IMG/VR virus record: IMGVR_UViG_3300045119_000178
Span: 1 to 36,033 of that record
Origin: a virus
Reading direction: 5' to 3' (one strand)
DNA: 36,033 nt
Shown piece by piece: positions 21,530 to 28,985 of this stretch (within the stretch, counting starts at the first letter, position 1; each line of letters starts with the position of its first letter). The translations under genes were made by a program, and so were the position numbers. The notes below the pieces were generated by a model. It was not told the origin of the DNA, ran no database searches, and saw nothing but the letters and a program-made list of their open reading frames with translations.

Positions 21530-21798
21530 TTCGTGAAACCTGCCGAACGAGCGTATGCCGGATTGTCGTGTAAAAATCGATGGCAAGCGGAGCAGGCTGG
21601 CAAGCATTGGCTCATGTCGAGAAGTCGTTTCCCGTTTCTTCCGTTGGTGTGGTGCAGTTCGGTGGCGAATCGCGTGCATCCCGGCTCATATATTTCGCAG
21701 TAGGACCGGCGCGATAGGAAGTGAGCGCGCGCGGATAAATAAACGCGGTTCTCTTTCGCTCTTTTCTTGCTGACTTTTTTGAGGGGAGTTCTTTTCAT
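21526..21798 (-). CDS. HNH endonuclease, 90 aa
   Basis: A basic N-terminus is followed by CEIYEPGC (Cys34 and Cys41), ELHHTNGRNGKRLLD (His49-His50) and the CLPACSACHRFLHDNP tail with further Cys and His77. This is the HNH nuclease fold with a zinc-like Cys framework, typical of small phage HNH enzymes involved in packaging, recombination or homing. It starts by ATGA overlap with the 70-aa gene stop. Its distance from the terminase genes argues for a recombination or replication role, but this is not certain. Confidence 0.75.
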   Translation of the reverse strand: MKRTPLKKVSKKRAKENRVYLSARAHFLSRRSYCEIYEPGCTRFATELHHTNGRNGKRLLDMSQCLPACSACHRFLHDNPAYARSAGFTK

Positions 21799-22007
21799 TT
21801 GTTCACCGAGACTGCGACGTATGGTGCGTTACCATTATCGGCTATCAGGTCTCCAAGACTATCATAAACGAGCAGGAATCCAGATGAGCGTCCGTCCCCG
21901 GAAACAGGCATTGGAAACGGCGTATGTGTTGATGAAAGTAATAATGCTTCGACATTCTTCCATAGATTTACTTTCATCAGCACATAACGCTTTTTTTTTC
22001 GTTTCAT
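21795..22007 (-). CDS. Small hypothetical protein, 70 aa
   Basis: The ATG at 22007 overlaps the tiny membrane peptide's stop. The N-terminus is KRKKKRYVLMKV, strongly basic. The rest contains Gly/Ser-rich and hydrophobic segments (FLLVYDSLGDLIADNGNAP). No family is recognised. Its stop overlaps the HNH start. Confidence 0.55.
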   Translation of the reverse strand: MKRKKKRYVLMKVNLWKNVEALLLSSTHTPFPMPVSGDGRSSGFLLVYDSLGDLIADNGNAPYVAVSVNK

Positions 22008-22096
22008 TGCTGCAAAATCCAGGTAATCATTCCAACGCCCAAAATCAGGATGATCGAAATGGCCAGAAACGCGGCTTTGCGCCTCTGCTGTTGCAC
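22004..22096 (-). CDS. Tiny single-helix membrane peptide, 30 aa
   Basis: GTG at 22096, immediately after the ERF gene stop, and TGA at 22004-22006 overlapping the next ATG. After QQQRRKAAF it has a hydrophobic run (LAISIILILGVGMITWIL), fitting one membrane helix. The exact ATGA junction is the main support. Confidence 0.5.
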   Translation of the reverse strand: MQQQRRKAAFLAISIILILGVGMITWILQQ

Positions 22097-22097
22097 T

Positions 22098-22724
22098 TCA
22101 AAATATTGTTGATTTTTCCCTAGTGAATTTATCGCGCAGTCCTTTTGTTAGACGGCTCGCTTCGGATTTCATTAAACCTTCGGTATTACGAGTTCGATTT
22201 CCCGAAAACTTCAGGCAAGTAGCTTCGATTGAATCAGGGTCAGCTTTTAAGGCTTCAAATAGGCTGTTTAGTTCTTTAATTTGACCGTCTGTAATTGGCT
22301 TCAGGCTCGCATCGCTCCTGTCTTTCTTGGGGTCTTCGTCGCTAGAACTTTGCCCATCATCATCTTCTTCCGCCAAGGACGCCATAGCTTTCAATCCGTA
22401 CCGCCTGCCGTAGCTAGATGCGCTTCCAGCTGATTGCGGGTCTTGTTTTGCCAGTGGAATCGGAAAATCAGTTTCAATCCACTGACCGGATTCATGTATT
22501 AACCGCGTGATCAGGTTTATCCCGTTCTTGCTTTCCCCGCTGCCTTGAACGATTGCGATTCCGTGATTTAGGAAGACCGGTTTTATGACATCGAGGACAG
22601 CTTCTAGGCTGGCATACTTCGATTTGAAATATGGATTTTCGGCATCTTTCGCAAGTTTTCCGACTTCTTTTTGCGATGCGATCAACGCAGGATAAATCGC
22701 GTCCGTTTTTCTGCTAGTTCGCAT
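22098..22724 (-). CDS. ERF-family single-strand annealing protein, 208 aa
   Basis: NPYFKSKYASLEAVLDVIKP is the ERF family signature; it is followed by GIAIVQGSG and SYGRRYGLKAMASLAEEDDD. ERF proteins anneal complementary single strands in phage recombination and genome circularisation. The ATG at 22724 is chosen; the frame is open to 22745 (MINTATN...), which would add seven residues and overlap an upstream zinc-ribbon-like frame. It forms a recombination set with RusA and HNH genes in the leftward operon. Confidence 0.85.
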   Translation of the reverse strand: MRTSRKTDAIYPALIASQKEVGKLAKDAENPYFKSKYASLEAVLDVIKPVFLNHGIAIVQGSGESKNGINLITRLIHESGQWIETDFPIPLAKQDPQSAGSASSYGRRYGLKAMASLAEEDDDGQSSSDEDPKKDRSDASLKPITDGQIKELNSLFEALKADPDSIEATCLKFSGNRTRNTEGLMKSEASRLTKGLRDKFTREKSTIF

Positions 22725-22887
22725 ATTGGTTGCCGTGTTGATCACATAGCACGCAGTCTTTGCCGTTTACGTTACGGACCTGCGTCCCCGGCGTTAAATC
22801 CGAACACTCTTCACACCATTTACGTTGTCGGATTAACCATGAATAAAAAGGGATGAGACGGCGACGATGCCGCGTGGACAGGTTTTA
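22719..22887 (-). pseudogene. Zinc-ribbon-like coding stretch without a start codon
   Basis: One frame reads KWCEECSDLTPGTQVRNV then KDCVLCDQHGNQYAN-stop, a clear double CxxC zinc-ribbon. The nearest in-frame upstream stop is at 22885-22887 and no ATG, GTG or TTG lies between it and the first Cys pair. It may be a gene remnant, the end of a frameshifted neighbour or use a rare start. Confidence 0.4.
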
Positions 22888-23218
22888 TGTGTCTTTCATC
22901 GCCGCCGCTCAAGGTATTAGAGGAATTGGAGACGGCGGGGTTCTCGCGCCGAATATGTGCTCCGGTTGGTCGCTCGCCAGTGTCGCCGCCTCCATACCCC
23001 AAGAATTTTTCGTTGCCACCTATGTCGCAAGTCTCTTCCTGTAGCCAAGAAGAAAGAGTGCCTTGTTTATCCTGAGTCGCGGAGTCGTTGGCGATCACAT
23101 GATCTGCATTGACGGTTTTCGTGCGAGTAAGATTTGCACTTGTCTCAGCGTAGGGGTTACATCTCTTACCGCATTTACACCAAAACAAATCCTCGTGGCA
23201 ACGTAAACAAAATGTCAT
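22820..23218 (-). CDS. Hypothetical protein with N-terminal Cys finger, 132 aa
   Basis: The ATG at 23218 overlaps the upstream TGA. The N-terminus TFCLRCHEDLFWCKCGKRC has five Cys and a His, fitting a zinc finger. The remaining 100 residues are Ser/Thr/Gly-rich and look disordered. The translated C-terminus overlaps the start-less zinc-ribbon stretch at 22719-22887 in another frame. Confidence 0.5.
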   Translation of the reverse strand: MTFCLRCHEDLFWCKCGKRCNPYAETSANLTRTKTVNADHVIANDSATQDKQGTLSSWLQEETCDIGGNEKFLGYGGGDTGERPTGAHIRRENPAVSNSSNTLSGGDERHIKPVHAASSPSHPFLFMVNPTT

Positions 23219-23598
23219 TGTAAGTGCTCTTTGTCGTTGTGATCTTCGTGGACAGATTGAGCGGGCGGGGCGCTACTCCCGCTTTCAGCAACTCCCGAAG
23301 TATTGCTGTGCACCGATTTATTGAGGCATCCGGCCGACCGGACTTTAGAACGGGCTACTTTGCTCCCGCCTTGGATGTCAGTCGTGCCTACGTGTCTACT
23401 TTCCACGCCGCCGCTCAAATTTGTTTCAGGAGAAGAAAGAGGTTCAATCGCGATAGAATTATCGAAATCGGTAGGGACTTGCGTCGTCCGCTTTTTTGTA
23501 TAACGCGAGGTCTTAGGATTGGTTATATCGACAAATCCGCAGGCCATTCGCAGATGGTCAAGCAGTTCTTTGGGCGTGAAATCGTTAGCGTTTTTCAT
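23215..23598 (-). CDS. Hypothetical protein, 127 aa
   Basis: The first 25 residues (KNANDFTPKELLDHLRMACG) are helical. The rest is Ser/Thr/Pro-rich and disordered. No domain is recognised. Its start is coupled to the upstream stop (TAATG) and its stop to the next start (ATGA), so it is probably real. Confidence 0.5.
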   Translation of the reverse strand: MKNANDFTPKELLDHLRMACGFVDITNPKTSRYTKKRTTQVPTDFDNSIAIEPLSSPETNLSGGVESRHVGTTDIQGGSKVARSKVRSAGCLNKSVHSNTSGVAESGSSAPPAQSVHEDHNDKEHLQ

Positions 23599-23984
23599 TA
23601 CGCGATTGACGTTTCGGGAGCGTTCGTCACTAGGTATTCTGCTTGGTCTAATCCATTGGCGATTTCGTGCAGTAGTGACGCGGCTTCGTGTGTTGTTTTT
23701 TGCTGGTCAAGATTCTTAATAAAGATCGCTACCGTGAATCTCGTTCCGGCATCGTTTGTCTTAAATGCTGCTTTTCGTTTTGCTTTGGGTTTCATTTGAC
23801 AGCACGATAACCTAACCGTTAGGCCCTGTAAAGAACTATTTGATTTATTTTTGGGCTTCTTTTTCGCGCCTCCAAGTCGCCCATTTCGCCTGCTTGATGT
23901 CGCTTTGCGTTTGCTGGTGCGGCCACCGAGAATGCGCATGGCTGCGCTGACAAGCTCTTCCTGCCGCTTTTGTTCTTCCGTCAT
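23598..23984 (-). CDS. Basic hypothetical protein, 128 aa
   Basis: The ATG at 23984 overlaps the replication gene's TGA. The N-terminus TEEQKRQEELVSAAMRILGG is helical, then Lys/Arg/Ser-rich (SKRKATSSRRNGRLGGAKKK). The middle residues QGLTVRLSCCQ are encoded by the CCTAACGGTTAGG dyad region and read like non-coding DNA. From ATG 23795 a 65-aa domain follows (PKAKRKAAFKTNDAGTRFTV, then helices). It may therefore be two genes, with a second start at 23795. Confidence 0.45.
   Translation of the reverse strand: MTEEQKRQEELVSAAMRILGGRTSKRKATSSRRNGRLGGAKKKPKNKSNSSLQGLTVRLSCCQMKPKAKRKAAFKTNDAGTRFTVAIFIKNLDQQKTTHEAASLLHEIANGLDQAEYLVTNAPETSIA
23811..23823. promoter_or_regulatory. CCTAACGGTTAGG dyad, second copy
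   Basis: A perfect 13-base dyad on the minus strand (CCTAAC-G-GTTAGG), 15 bases before the ATG at 23795. It repeats the 12-base sequence at 1653-1664 at a near-identical distance from a start codon. It may be an operator or RNA element controlling an internal gene start. Confidence 0.4.
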
Positions 23985-24715
23985 GGCATCTTGAGTTCTT
24001 TGGCAAGTTGCGCCGACAGTTCGCGCACTTTCTTTTGCGCTGCCAAACGTTCGGCCTCCGGGACTTCGCGCATAGGCGGCAAGTACTTGGGTGCGGGTTT
24101 TGGCGCTTCCAATATCCTGTCCGCCTTCTTTAGCCAGTTTTCGAAAAAGCGTTGAGTCAGCCGCCTGCCTTTTCTCTGACACCATTGCCGCGCCTTTTCG
24201 TATTCACGATCGATCTCGATACCGAGATGTAAAGGGTTTCTCTTCAACTCTTCCAACAAGGCATAAGCAGAAGAAGAGGGAGAAGGAGGAGTCAACACCT
24301 GTCCGTTGCTGTTAATCTTTGTCAAACCCTTGTCTTTGACACCGTCTGCTTTCTTCTTCCTGTAATCTCGCTGAGCGTCCCTGAAATATGTCCTGCGAGC
24401 TTCTTCATCCCTGATCTTTCGGTAATGAACGTAGTTAACGATCTTCCAACCCCAATCGCGCGCGCAATCGAGCGGTATCAGTCGCTTGCCTTCGTGAAGT
24501 TTTGACCGACTTTTTCTGTCCGGCTGGCAAAGTTCCTTGATGTATTTCTCTACTTCTTCAATCGGGACATTTGTGCGCCGCGCGATGGCCTCAAGCGTCA
24601 TATCCACTGCGCCCGATGAATCCGCGAGAACTAGCAAGTCAATGAACATGCGGCGACAGTTGTAATCTTCAGCAATCGAAGAATCGAATATTTGCCCGAA
24701 AACCTTAGCGAACAT
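23981..24715 (-). CDS. Phage replication initiator-like protein (winged-helix N-terminus), 244 aa
   Basis: The start chosen is ATG 24715 (AKVFGQIFDSSIAEDYN), nine bases inside a TTG-started frame at 24724. The N-terminal 100 residues (FIDLLVLADSSGAVDM, then LEAIARRTNVPIEEVEKYIK) match the winged-helix start of phage replisome-organiser proteins, which bind the origin and load the helicase. A basic linker and a C-terminal helical domain (FFENWLKKADRILE) follow. It is the first gene of the leftward operon, next to the operator. A DNA polymerase is not present, so the phage would use the host replisome. Confidence 0.7.
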   Translation of the reverse strand: MFAKVFGQIFDSSIAEDYNCRRMFIDLLVLADSSGAVDMTLEAIARRTNVPIEEVEKYIKELCQPDRKSRSKLHEGKRLIPLDCARDWGWKIVNYVHYRKIRDEEARRTYFRDAQRDYRKKKADGVKDKGLTKINSNGQVLTPPSPSSSAYALLEELKRNPLHLGIEIDREYEKARQWCQRKGRRLTQRFFENWLKKADRILEAPKPAPKYLPPMREVPEAERLAAQKKVRELSAQLAKELKMP

Positions 24716-24724
24716 CAGTGTCAA

Positions 24725-24752
24725 ATAATGTCTAAGACAAATTACTTGTCAA
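24725..24752 (-). promoter_or_regulatory. Leftward early promoter
   Basis: On the minus strand a consensus -35 TTGACA lies at 24747-24752 and a -10-like CATTAT at 24725-24730, with a 16-base gap. The replication gene ATG at 24715 is only ten bases downstream of the -10, so its transcript could be nearly leaderless. Confidence 0.6.
24729..24750. promoter_or_regulatory. Overlapping palindromes in the divergent promoter (operator)
   Basis: TGTCTAAGACA (24729-24739) is a perfect odd palindrome lying between the -35 and -10 boxes. GACAA-N5-TTGTC (24736-24750) is a second dyad that overlaps the -35. Such overlapping sites suit a repressor; no repressor gene is recognised. Confidence 0.5.
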
Positions 24753-24771
24753 TGCCGAAGTTTTTTATACT
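24742..24771 (+). promoter_or_regulatory. Possible rightward promoter
   Basis: A -10-like TATACT at 24766-24771 has a weak TTACTT at 24742-24747 with an 18-base gap (or TTGTCA with a short 14-base gap). It would drive the rightward gene at 24811. Confidence 0.35.
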
Positions 24772-24810
24772 TGCGTTCATAGACGATTCGGACTAAAGCG
24801 TGATTCCGAA

Positions 24811-25380
24811 GTGGCAATCGAGGTCGCGCAATCTGATAAAACTCTTTGGACTTATCCAGCCGAAGAAATCTCGCGCCTTCACAAAGAAATCCTCTCACAC
24901 GCTCGCGCGTCACTTCAAAACGCTATCCGTATTGGCGAAGTTCTCTCTCAAGTCAAAGAGGCGCTTAAGCACGGTGAATGGCTTCCTTGGCTTGAAGAAT
25001 ACGCGCCTTTTGCTGAACGCACCGCCCGAAATTACGTCAAGGTATTTGACAACCGAGTTGCGTTGAAATCGGCAAGTGTTGCCGATTTGGGCGCGGCCTA
25101 TAGCTTTCTTTTGTCCAACGGCAACGAAGCTTCCGACGCAGGCACACCTCGATTACACGAGCCAAATTTTCACAGCCAAGCCGTCCGTTTACGGCAAAAT
25201 CTTGTCGGCGTTTTCAACCATTATCTGCAACGCCGACCTCTGAAAGTATGGCAGACCGAGGAAGTTTATGATCTACTTTGTTCCCTCAAACCATTGATTG
25301 AGATGTGCACGCAACTGGAATTGGAACTTGGCACACGCTCCGATGTCCCATCAAGCTATAGAGCAACGCACGGCAGTTGA
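24811..25380 (+). CDS. DUF3102-like protein, 189 aa
   Basis: GTG start after the divergent region. The central ARASLQNAIRIGEVLSQVKE followed by HGEWLPWLEEYAPFAERTAR is the DUF3102 signature, a helical domain of phage and bacterial proteins, often with an HTH-like character (AERTARNYVKVFDN). The C-terminal 80 residues are helical. The position just after the operator suggests a regulatory or packaging role, but the function of the family is not settled. Its end overlaps the next gene by 38 bases. Confidence 0.65.
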   Translation: MAIEVAQSDKTLWTYPAEEISRLHKEILSHARASLQNAIRIGEVLSQVKEALKHGEWLPWLEEYAPFAERTARNYVKVFDNRVALKSASVADLGAAYSFLLSNGNEASDAGTPRLHEPNFHSQAVRLRQNLVGVFNHYLQRRPLKVWQTEEVYDLLCSLKPLIEMCTQLELELGTRSDVPSSYRATHGS

Positions 25381-25726
25381 TTATATCGAGCCAGTTCTTG
25401 AGGTGCGTGAGGCTGGAATGCGTTACCTGGACGTGCTCGAGGGCTTCGCGTCACGCATCGAATCAGGCATCATCGAAGGCAACCCCCGTTCAATAGCCGT
25501 CGCCTTCTGGTCCGCATCATATGCTCTTGGCCTCAAGTGCTGTGGGGGTGTCAGCATGACTGACCGAGCCAAGCAACTCGGAGTACGCCGCGCCACTATC
25601 AGCAAGGGCGCGAAGAAGTTTATCGAGTCCAATGGCCTCTCCCCTTCCTTTTATATGAAGAACGCGCAGGCAGGACGATCGTACTGCAAGGCAAGGCTCA
25701 ACTTCGTAGCCAATGGCAAGCACTGA
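25343..25726 (+). CDS. Putative helix-turn-helix DNA-binding protein, 127 aa
   Basis: The ATG at 25343 is preferred because the longer frame starts deep in the previous gene. The C-terminal MTDRAKQLGVRRATISKGAK followed by KFIESNGLSPS resembles a sigma-factor or resolvase helix-turn-helix, with RRATISK as a likely recognition helix. The N-terminal 60 residues are helical with VREAGMRYLDVLEGFA. It could be a regulator of the adjacent promoters or a terminase-accessory protein. No named family. Confidence 0.55.
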   Translation: MSHQAIEQRTAVDYIEPVLEVREAGMRYLDVLEGFASRIESGIIEGNPRSIAVAFWSASYALGLKCCGGVSMTDRAKQLGVRRATISKGAKKFIESNGLSPSFYMKNAQAGRSYCKARLNFVANGKH

Positions 25727-25828
25727 ATATATCGCGGGTCCTTCCTGAAACAAATTTGCCACGGGGTTTTTTGTCTGTCGTCAAAAGCTAGATATTGATT
25801 CGCCTTAGAGTTCATACAGGTTGCAGCC
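25727..25828. other. Intergenic region before terminase (possible packaging site)
   Basis: This 102-base gap is one of the few non-coding stretches in the late operon and lies directly upstream of the terminase small subunit gene. In lambda-like phages the packaging site is normally adjacent to or inside this gene. No clear repeat, hairpin or cos-like dyad is seen; a T-run (GGGGTTTTTT at about 25758-25767) is not preceded by a good stem. Confidence 0.25.
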
Positions 25829-26248
25829 ATGCCACTTGTCAGCGCAAATTGGCTTTCCCGACATACGGGGAAAGATTGGCGCACAATCAAGAAGCGGATC
25901 GACAAATTGTCGCACGACAACCGAGGCCGCGTTGATTCCGCTAGCGCGCTTGAGGCCATTTATGTCGGATTGGCCGAGACAAACGGGGAATTCGTTTCGA
26001 CACCGGAGGCCGTTAGGCAACTTACGATTGCCAAGAAAGAAGAGATCGACCTTGAAATGGAGATCAAGCGCGGAGATCGGATACCGATTGCCGACTGTTT
26101 AGCCGTGGACAACGAGGTATTCCAAGCAATCGCTGGAACGATCAAAGCCAATCGCAACAAGCAATTGAGCGAAGAAGTGACAAACGAGATTTTCGATAAT
26201 CTCAGGGATTGGGCTGGGCGATTAAACGGCAACGGCAAACATGACTGA
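25829..26248 (+). CDS. Terminase small subunit (Nu1-like), 139 aa
   Basis: The N-terminal region (SANWLSRHTGKDWRTIKKR) is a winged-helix-like DNA-binding part of the Nu1 family. It is followed by ALEAIYVG and helices with KKEEIDLEMEIKRGDRIPIA, the segment that links to the ATPase-binding C-terminus. Terminase small subunits recognise the packaging site and load the large subunit. Length (139 aa) and the 8-base overlap with the large subunit gene support the call. Confidence 0.85.
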   Translation: MPLVSANWLSRHTGKDWRTIKKRIDKLSHDNRGRVDSASALEAIYVGLAETNGEFVSTPEAVRQLTIAKKEEIDLEMEIKRGDRIPIADCLAVDNEVFQAIAGTIKANRNKQLSEEVTNEIFDNLRDWAGRLNGNGKHD

Positions 26249-28181
26249 TGCTATCTCTCGGCAAACCTATCGGTCAGCAGTCGCCAAACTTCTTTTAGCT
26301 TCGTTCGCGCATTGGCAGCGTCTTCCGCCAGATGAATTCGCGGAAAGATTCATTCGGATGCCGGGAGAACACGGTTCAACGCGGAAGTTCACGTTCGATT
26401 TCTTCCCGCCGCAGCGCGAAATGTTCAACGAGATATTCAATCCAAGGAACCGCGAGGTCGTATTCAAGATGGCGAGCCGCCTCACGAAAACAATGACGGT
26501 CCTCGGCGCAATTGGTTATTGCATCGCGGAAGCGCCGAGGAAGATTCTCGTGATGTGGCCGAAGATTGGGGATAGCGAGGAATGGAGCAAGAAACATCTC
26601 ATGGGAGAGTTGGTCGATCCGACTCCGGCGCTCCAAAATTTGCTTCAAGACGGTCGAGGACGACGATTAGCGAATAATACGATTCTCAGTAAGATTTTTC
26701 CTGGCGGTTACATCTCGATGTTTGGCGCAAACGTGCCCGGAGATTTCCGACGCGCGAAAGGAAACTTCCTTTATGCGGATGAGATTGATGCAATCTCCAT
26801 AGCCGAGAGTGACGAAGGAGATCAACTTCGCCAATTCGCAGTTCGCGGGTCAGAGTATCCTGACACCGTTCAAGTTTATTGCTCATACCCATCATTAAAA
26901 GGGCAATCGAACATCGACAGCAAGTACGAACTTTCCGACAAACGAGCATGGGAGGCGCATTGCGCTAAGTGCGGTGATCCGTGGGTAATGCACAGAAAAG
27001 ACTTGCGCTACGACAAGGAAGCCACAGAATCAACGGTAATCCAATGTCCAACTTGCCATGCAAACCATGACGACAACGCACGGTTACAGATGGCCAGAGG
27101 CGGTGAATGGCGAGCTACCGAAGATTTTAAGGGCATCGCCGGATTCCACGCTAATTCGCTTTTGTGGCCGCATCCTGTTGATCGACAGAAATATGCCGGT
27201 GGATTTCTTCAAATGCTCGCCTTGGAAGAGATTGCCGTTGATCAGGCCGACAATCCTGAACGCGCCCGTCGAGTGCTGGTCAATACTAGGGACGCCGAAA
27301 GCTATGAGCCGGAGCATTTGCAGAAAATCGAGCACTCAACGCTCTACAAACGGCGCGAACACTACGATCCAAGAGAACTCTTGCCGGTGCCAGTTGTGTT
27401 TATCACCTTCGGAGCTGATCTACAGGCCAATCGAGCAGAAATAAAGTTCAAAGGCTGGGGATTTACCGAAGGAAAGAAACAATCATGGGCGATTGATTAT
27501 CGGGTTGTCCGTGGTTCGCCGTTGCAAGCCGAGTTTTGGGAGAAATTAGGCGCCGTTTTCCAAAATGTGAGCTGGAAACATCCGTGCGGGAAGTGGATTC
27601 ATCCGTCAATCGGCCTTTTCGACTCGCGTTTTCGCCCGGATGAGGTTTTCGCCTTCACACGCAAGATGCAGCGGCTAAGAATCTATGCCTGCGAAGGCGC
27701 GACGACGATTTCTAAGCCAATTGTGCCAAAAAAGCCGATGAAACGTGGCGTCCCACCGGCGTTGGTATGGGAAATCGGCACGCACGAGGCCAAGGACGTG
27801 ATTTACCAGCAGTTGGAGTTAAGCGATCCGTCCGCGCAAGGCTATTGCCACTTTCCCGATACGTCTTCATTCACCGAAGGCTATTTCAAAGGGTTGACGG
27901 TCGAAGAATCGGTCATGCAACGCGGCAGGGACGGCAATTTCTATCGCTTTTTCTTCAAGAAAAGCAGTGACGACCGGAATGAGCCACTTGACGCCGAGGT
28001 TTATGCGAATGCCGCCGAACAGATTTTCAGGCCGAACTACGAAAAGTTGGCCAAGGAATTCTCGGCGGAGGATGAAGCGCCGGTTCAGCGCAATGACAAT
28101 CCAGATGCTGGGATTAAGCTGCCGCGACCTCGGATGAATCCAACGGGATCGAAGTGGATGGCTGGGTTTGGCAAGATTTAG
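26241..28181 (+). CDS. Terminase large subunit (GpA-like), 646 aa
   Basis: The N-terminal motif PGEHGSTRKFTFDFFPPQRE and the length fit GpA-type terminases. A Walker-A-like MASRLTKT (residues 77-84) and a Walker B YADE (acidic pair at 180-181) mark the ATPase. A CAKC plus CPTC pair forms a zinc insertion. The nuclease half has FGADLQANRAEIKFKGWG, LFDSRF and a final PLDAEVYANAA with the family's conserved Asp. It packages DNA into the prohead. The Walker A deviates from GxxxxGK(S/T), as is common in this family. Confidence 0.9.
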   Translation: MTDAISRQTYRSAVAKLLLASFAHWQRLPPDEFAERFIRMPGEHGSTRKFTFDFFPPQREMFNEIFNPRNREVVFKMASRLTKTMTVLGAIGYCIAEAPRKILVMWPKIGDSEEWSKKHLMGELVDPTPALQNLLQDGRGRRLANNTILSKIFPGGYISMFGANVPGDFRRAKGNFLYADEIDAISIAESDEGDQLRQFAVRGSEYPDTVQVYCSYPSLKGQSNIDSKYELSDKRAWEAHCAKCGDPWVMHRKDLRYDKEATESTVIQCPTCHANHDDNARLQMARGGEWRATEDFKGIAGFHANSLLWPHPVDRQKYAGGFLQMLALEEIAVDQADNPERARRVLVNTRDAESYEPEHLQKIEHSTLYKRREHYDPRELLPVPVVFITFGADLQANRAEIKFKGWGFTEGKKQSWAIDYRVVRGSPLQAEFWEKLGAVFQNVSWKHPCGKWIHPSIGLFDSRFRPDEVFAFTRKMQRLRIYACEGATTISKPIVPKKPMKRGVPPALVWEIGTHEAKDVIYQQLELSDPSAQGYCHFPDTSSFTEGYFKGLTVEESVMQRGRDGNFYRFFFKKSSDDRNEPLDAEVYANAAEQIFRPNYEKLAKEFSAEDEAPVQRNDNPDAGIKLPRPRMNPTGSKWMAGFGKI

Positions 28182-28275
28182 CGTTCAGTTCGCTTCGGCG
28201 CGCGTCTTCCGCGCTTTGCAGTAAGGAGGGGAAAGCTTCCGGTTTCGGTGTTTTTGGAGTTCTTGGGGTTTTCAT
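28114..28275 (-). CDS. Possible small leftward gene antisense to terminase end, 53 aa
   Basis: The frame starts at ATG 28275 with KTPRTPKTPKPEAF (a KTP repeat) and ends with TAA at 28114-28116. About 68 bases overlap the end of the terminase gene on the other strand. It has a promoter-like sequence upstream. No family is recognised and it could be a shadow, so confidence is low. Confidence 0.35.
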   Translation of the reverse strand: MKTPRTPKTPKPEAFPSLLQSAEDARRSELNAKSCQTQPSTSIPLDSSEVAAA

Positions 28276-28354
28276 GCCTAATTAGATAACACATTGCCCA
28301 AATTTGTTCAAATTTGCTAATTCATCTATCGAATTGACATAGCAAATTAGGTGC
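28276..28354. promoter_or_regulatory. Divergent regulatory region with nested dyads
   Basis: The region holds CAAATTTG twice (28299-28306 and 28309-28316, period 10), TTTGCTA and TAGCAAA as inverted arms (28313-28319 and 28340-28346) with ATTC/GAAT inside, and CCTAATT/AATTAGG outer arms (28277-28283 and 28345-28351). Leftward it has TTGAAC (28306-28311), a 17-base gap and TATCTA (28283-28288), a good promoter. A rightward TTGACA (28334-28339) lies too close to the ATG at 28355 for a promoter of that gene. Confidence 0.45.
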
Positions 28355-28915
28355 ATGGCAGTTCAAACTGGCACCGGCGCACCTGAATTGATCGAGCAGG
28401 GCGGCGCTTATGTCTTCTCCGAGGATTTCTCAGACTTCCCAAACACCGCTTGGAGCGCGCAATACCTTCTCCAAATCCCCGGTTCAGCGCCTTATACGAC
28501 AAATGCCACGAACGGGACCGGAGCGACCAACTTCATTTTCACGCTAACCAAGGCCGCGACGGCGAACTGGACGCCGGGACGGTACATGTTCTCGGAATAC
28601 GTCACCGAACTGGCAACGGGCCAGCGCGCGACAGCCAAGACCGGGGTGCTGAACGTCATTCCAGACCTTTCGCAAACGCAGACGGCCAGCAGCGCGTCGA
28701 CGATGCTCGCGCAGATCGAATCGGCAATCTCGGCGCTCACAACCGGCGGATTCCAAAGTGTGAGCGTCAATAATGTCAGCTACACGCGATATGACGTAAC
28801 GACATTGATCGCTCTGCGAACTCGGCTGCAAGCAGAAGTAATTCGGGAGCGGGAAGCGCAAGAAGTTCTGCGCGGGATCGATCACACCGGCCTTATAGGG
28901 ACACGCTTCAAGTGA
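28355..28915 (+). CDS. gpW-like head-tail joining protein with N-terminal beta domain, 186 aa
   Basis: The C-terminal ~75 residues (LAQIESAISALTTGGFQSVS, then NVSYTRYDVTTLIALRTRLQ) resemble the lambda gpW head-tail joining domain, which seals the portal. The N-terminal ~110 residues are beta-rich, with GAYVFSEDFSDFPNTAWSAQ, and form an extra immunoglobulin-like domain absent from lambda gpW (68 aa). The position between terminase and portal is the lambda order. The extension is unusual. Confidence 0.65.
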   Translation: MAVQTGTGAPELIEQGGAYVFSEDFSDFPNTAWSAQYLLQIPGSAPYTTNATNGTGATNFIFTLTKAATANWTPGRYMFSEYVTELATGQRATAKTGVLNVIPDLSQTQTASSASTMLAQIESAISALTTGGFQSVSVNNVSYTRYDVTTLIALRTRLQAEVIREREAQEVLRGIDHTGLIGTRFK

Positions 28916-28985
28916 AAAGGCGAATTCGGTTGAAATGGACATGCTCGGACTTTGTTCACCATGAACATCGATTTTATTTCATGGC

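Noticed and set aside
23224-23799. Rightward 191-aa frame
   Set aside because: It is antisense to the coupled leftward genes and has no motif or ribosome site; a shadow.
25758-25767. Terminator before the terminase genes
   Set aside because: The T-run is not preceded by a matching stem.
28334-28339. TTGACA as -35 for the gpW-like gene
   Set aside because: It lies only 15 bases before the ATG, so the transcript would begin inside the gene.
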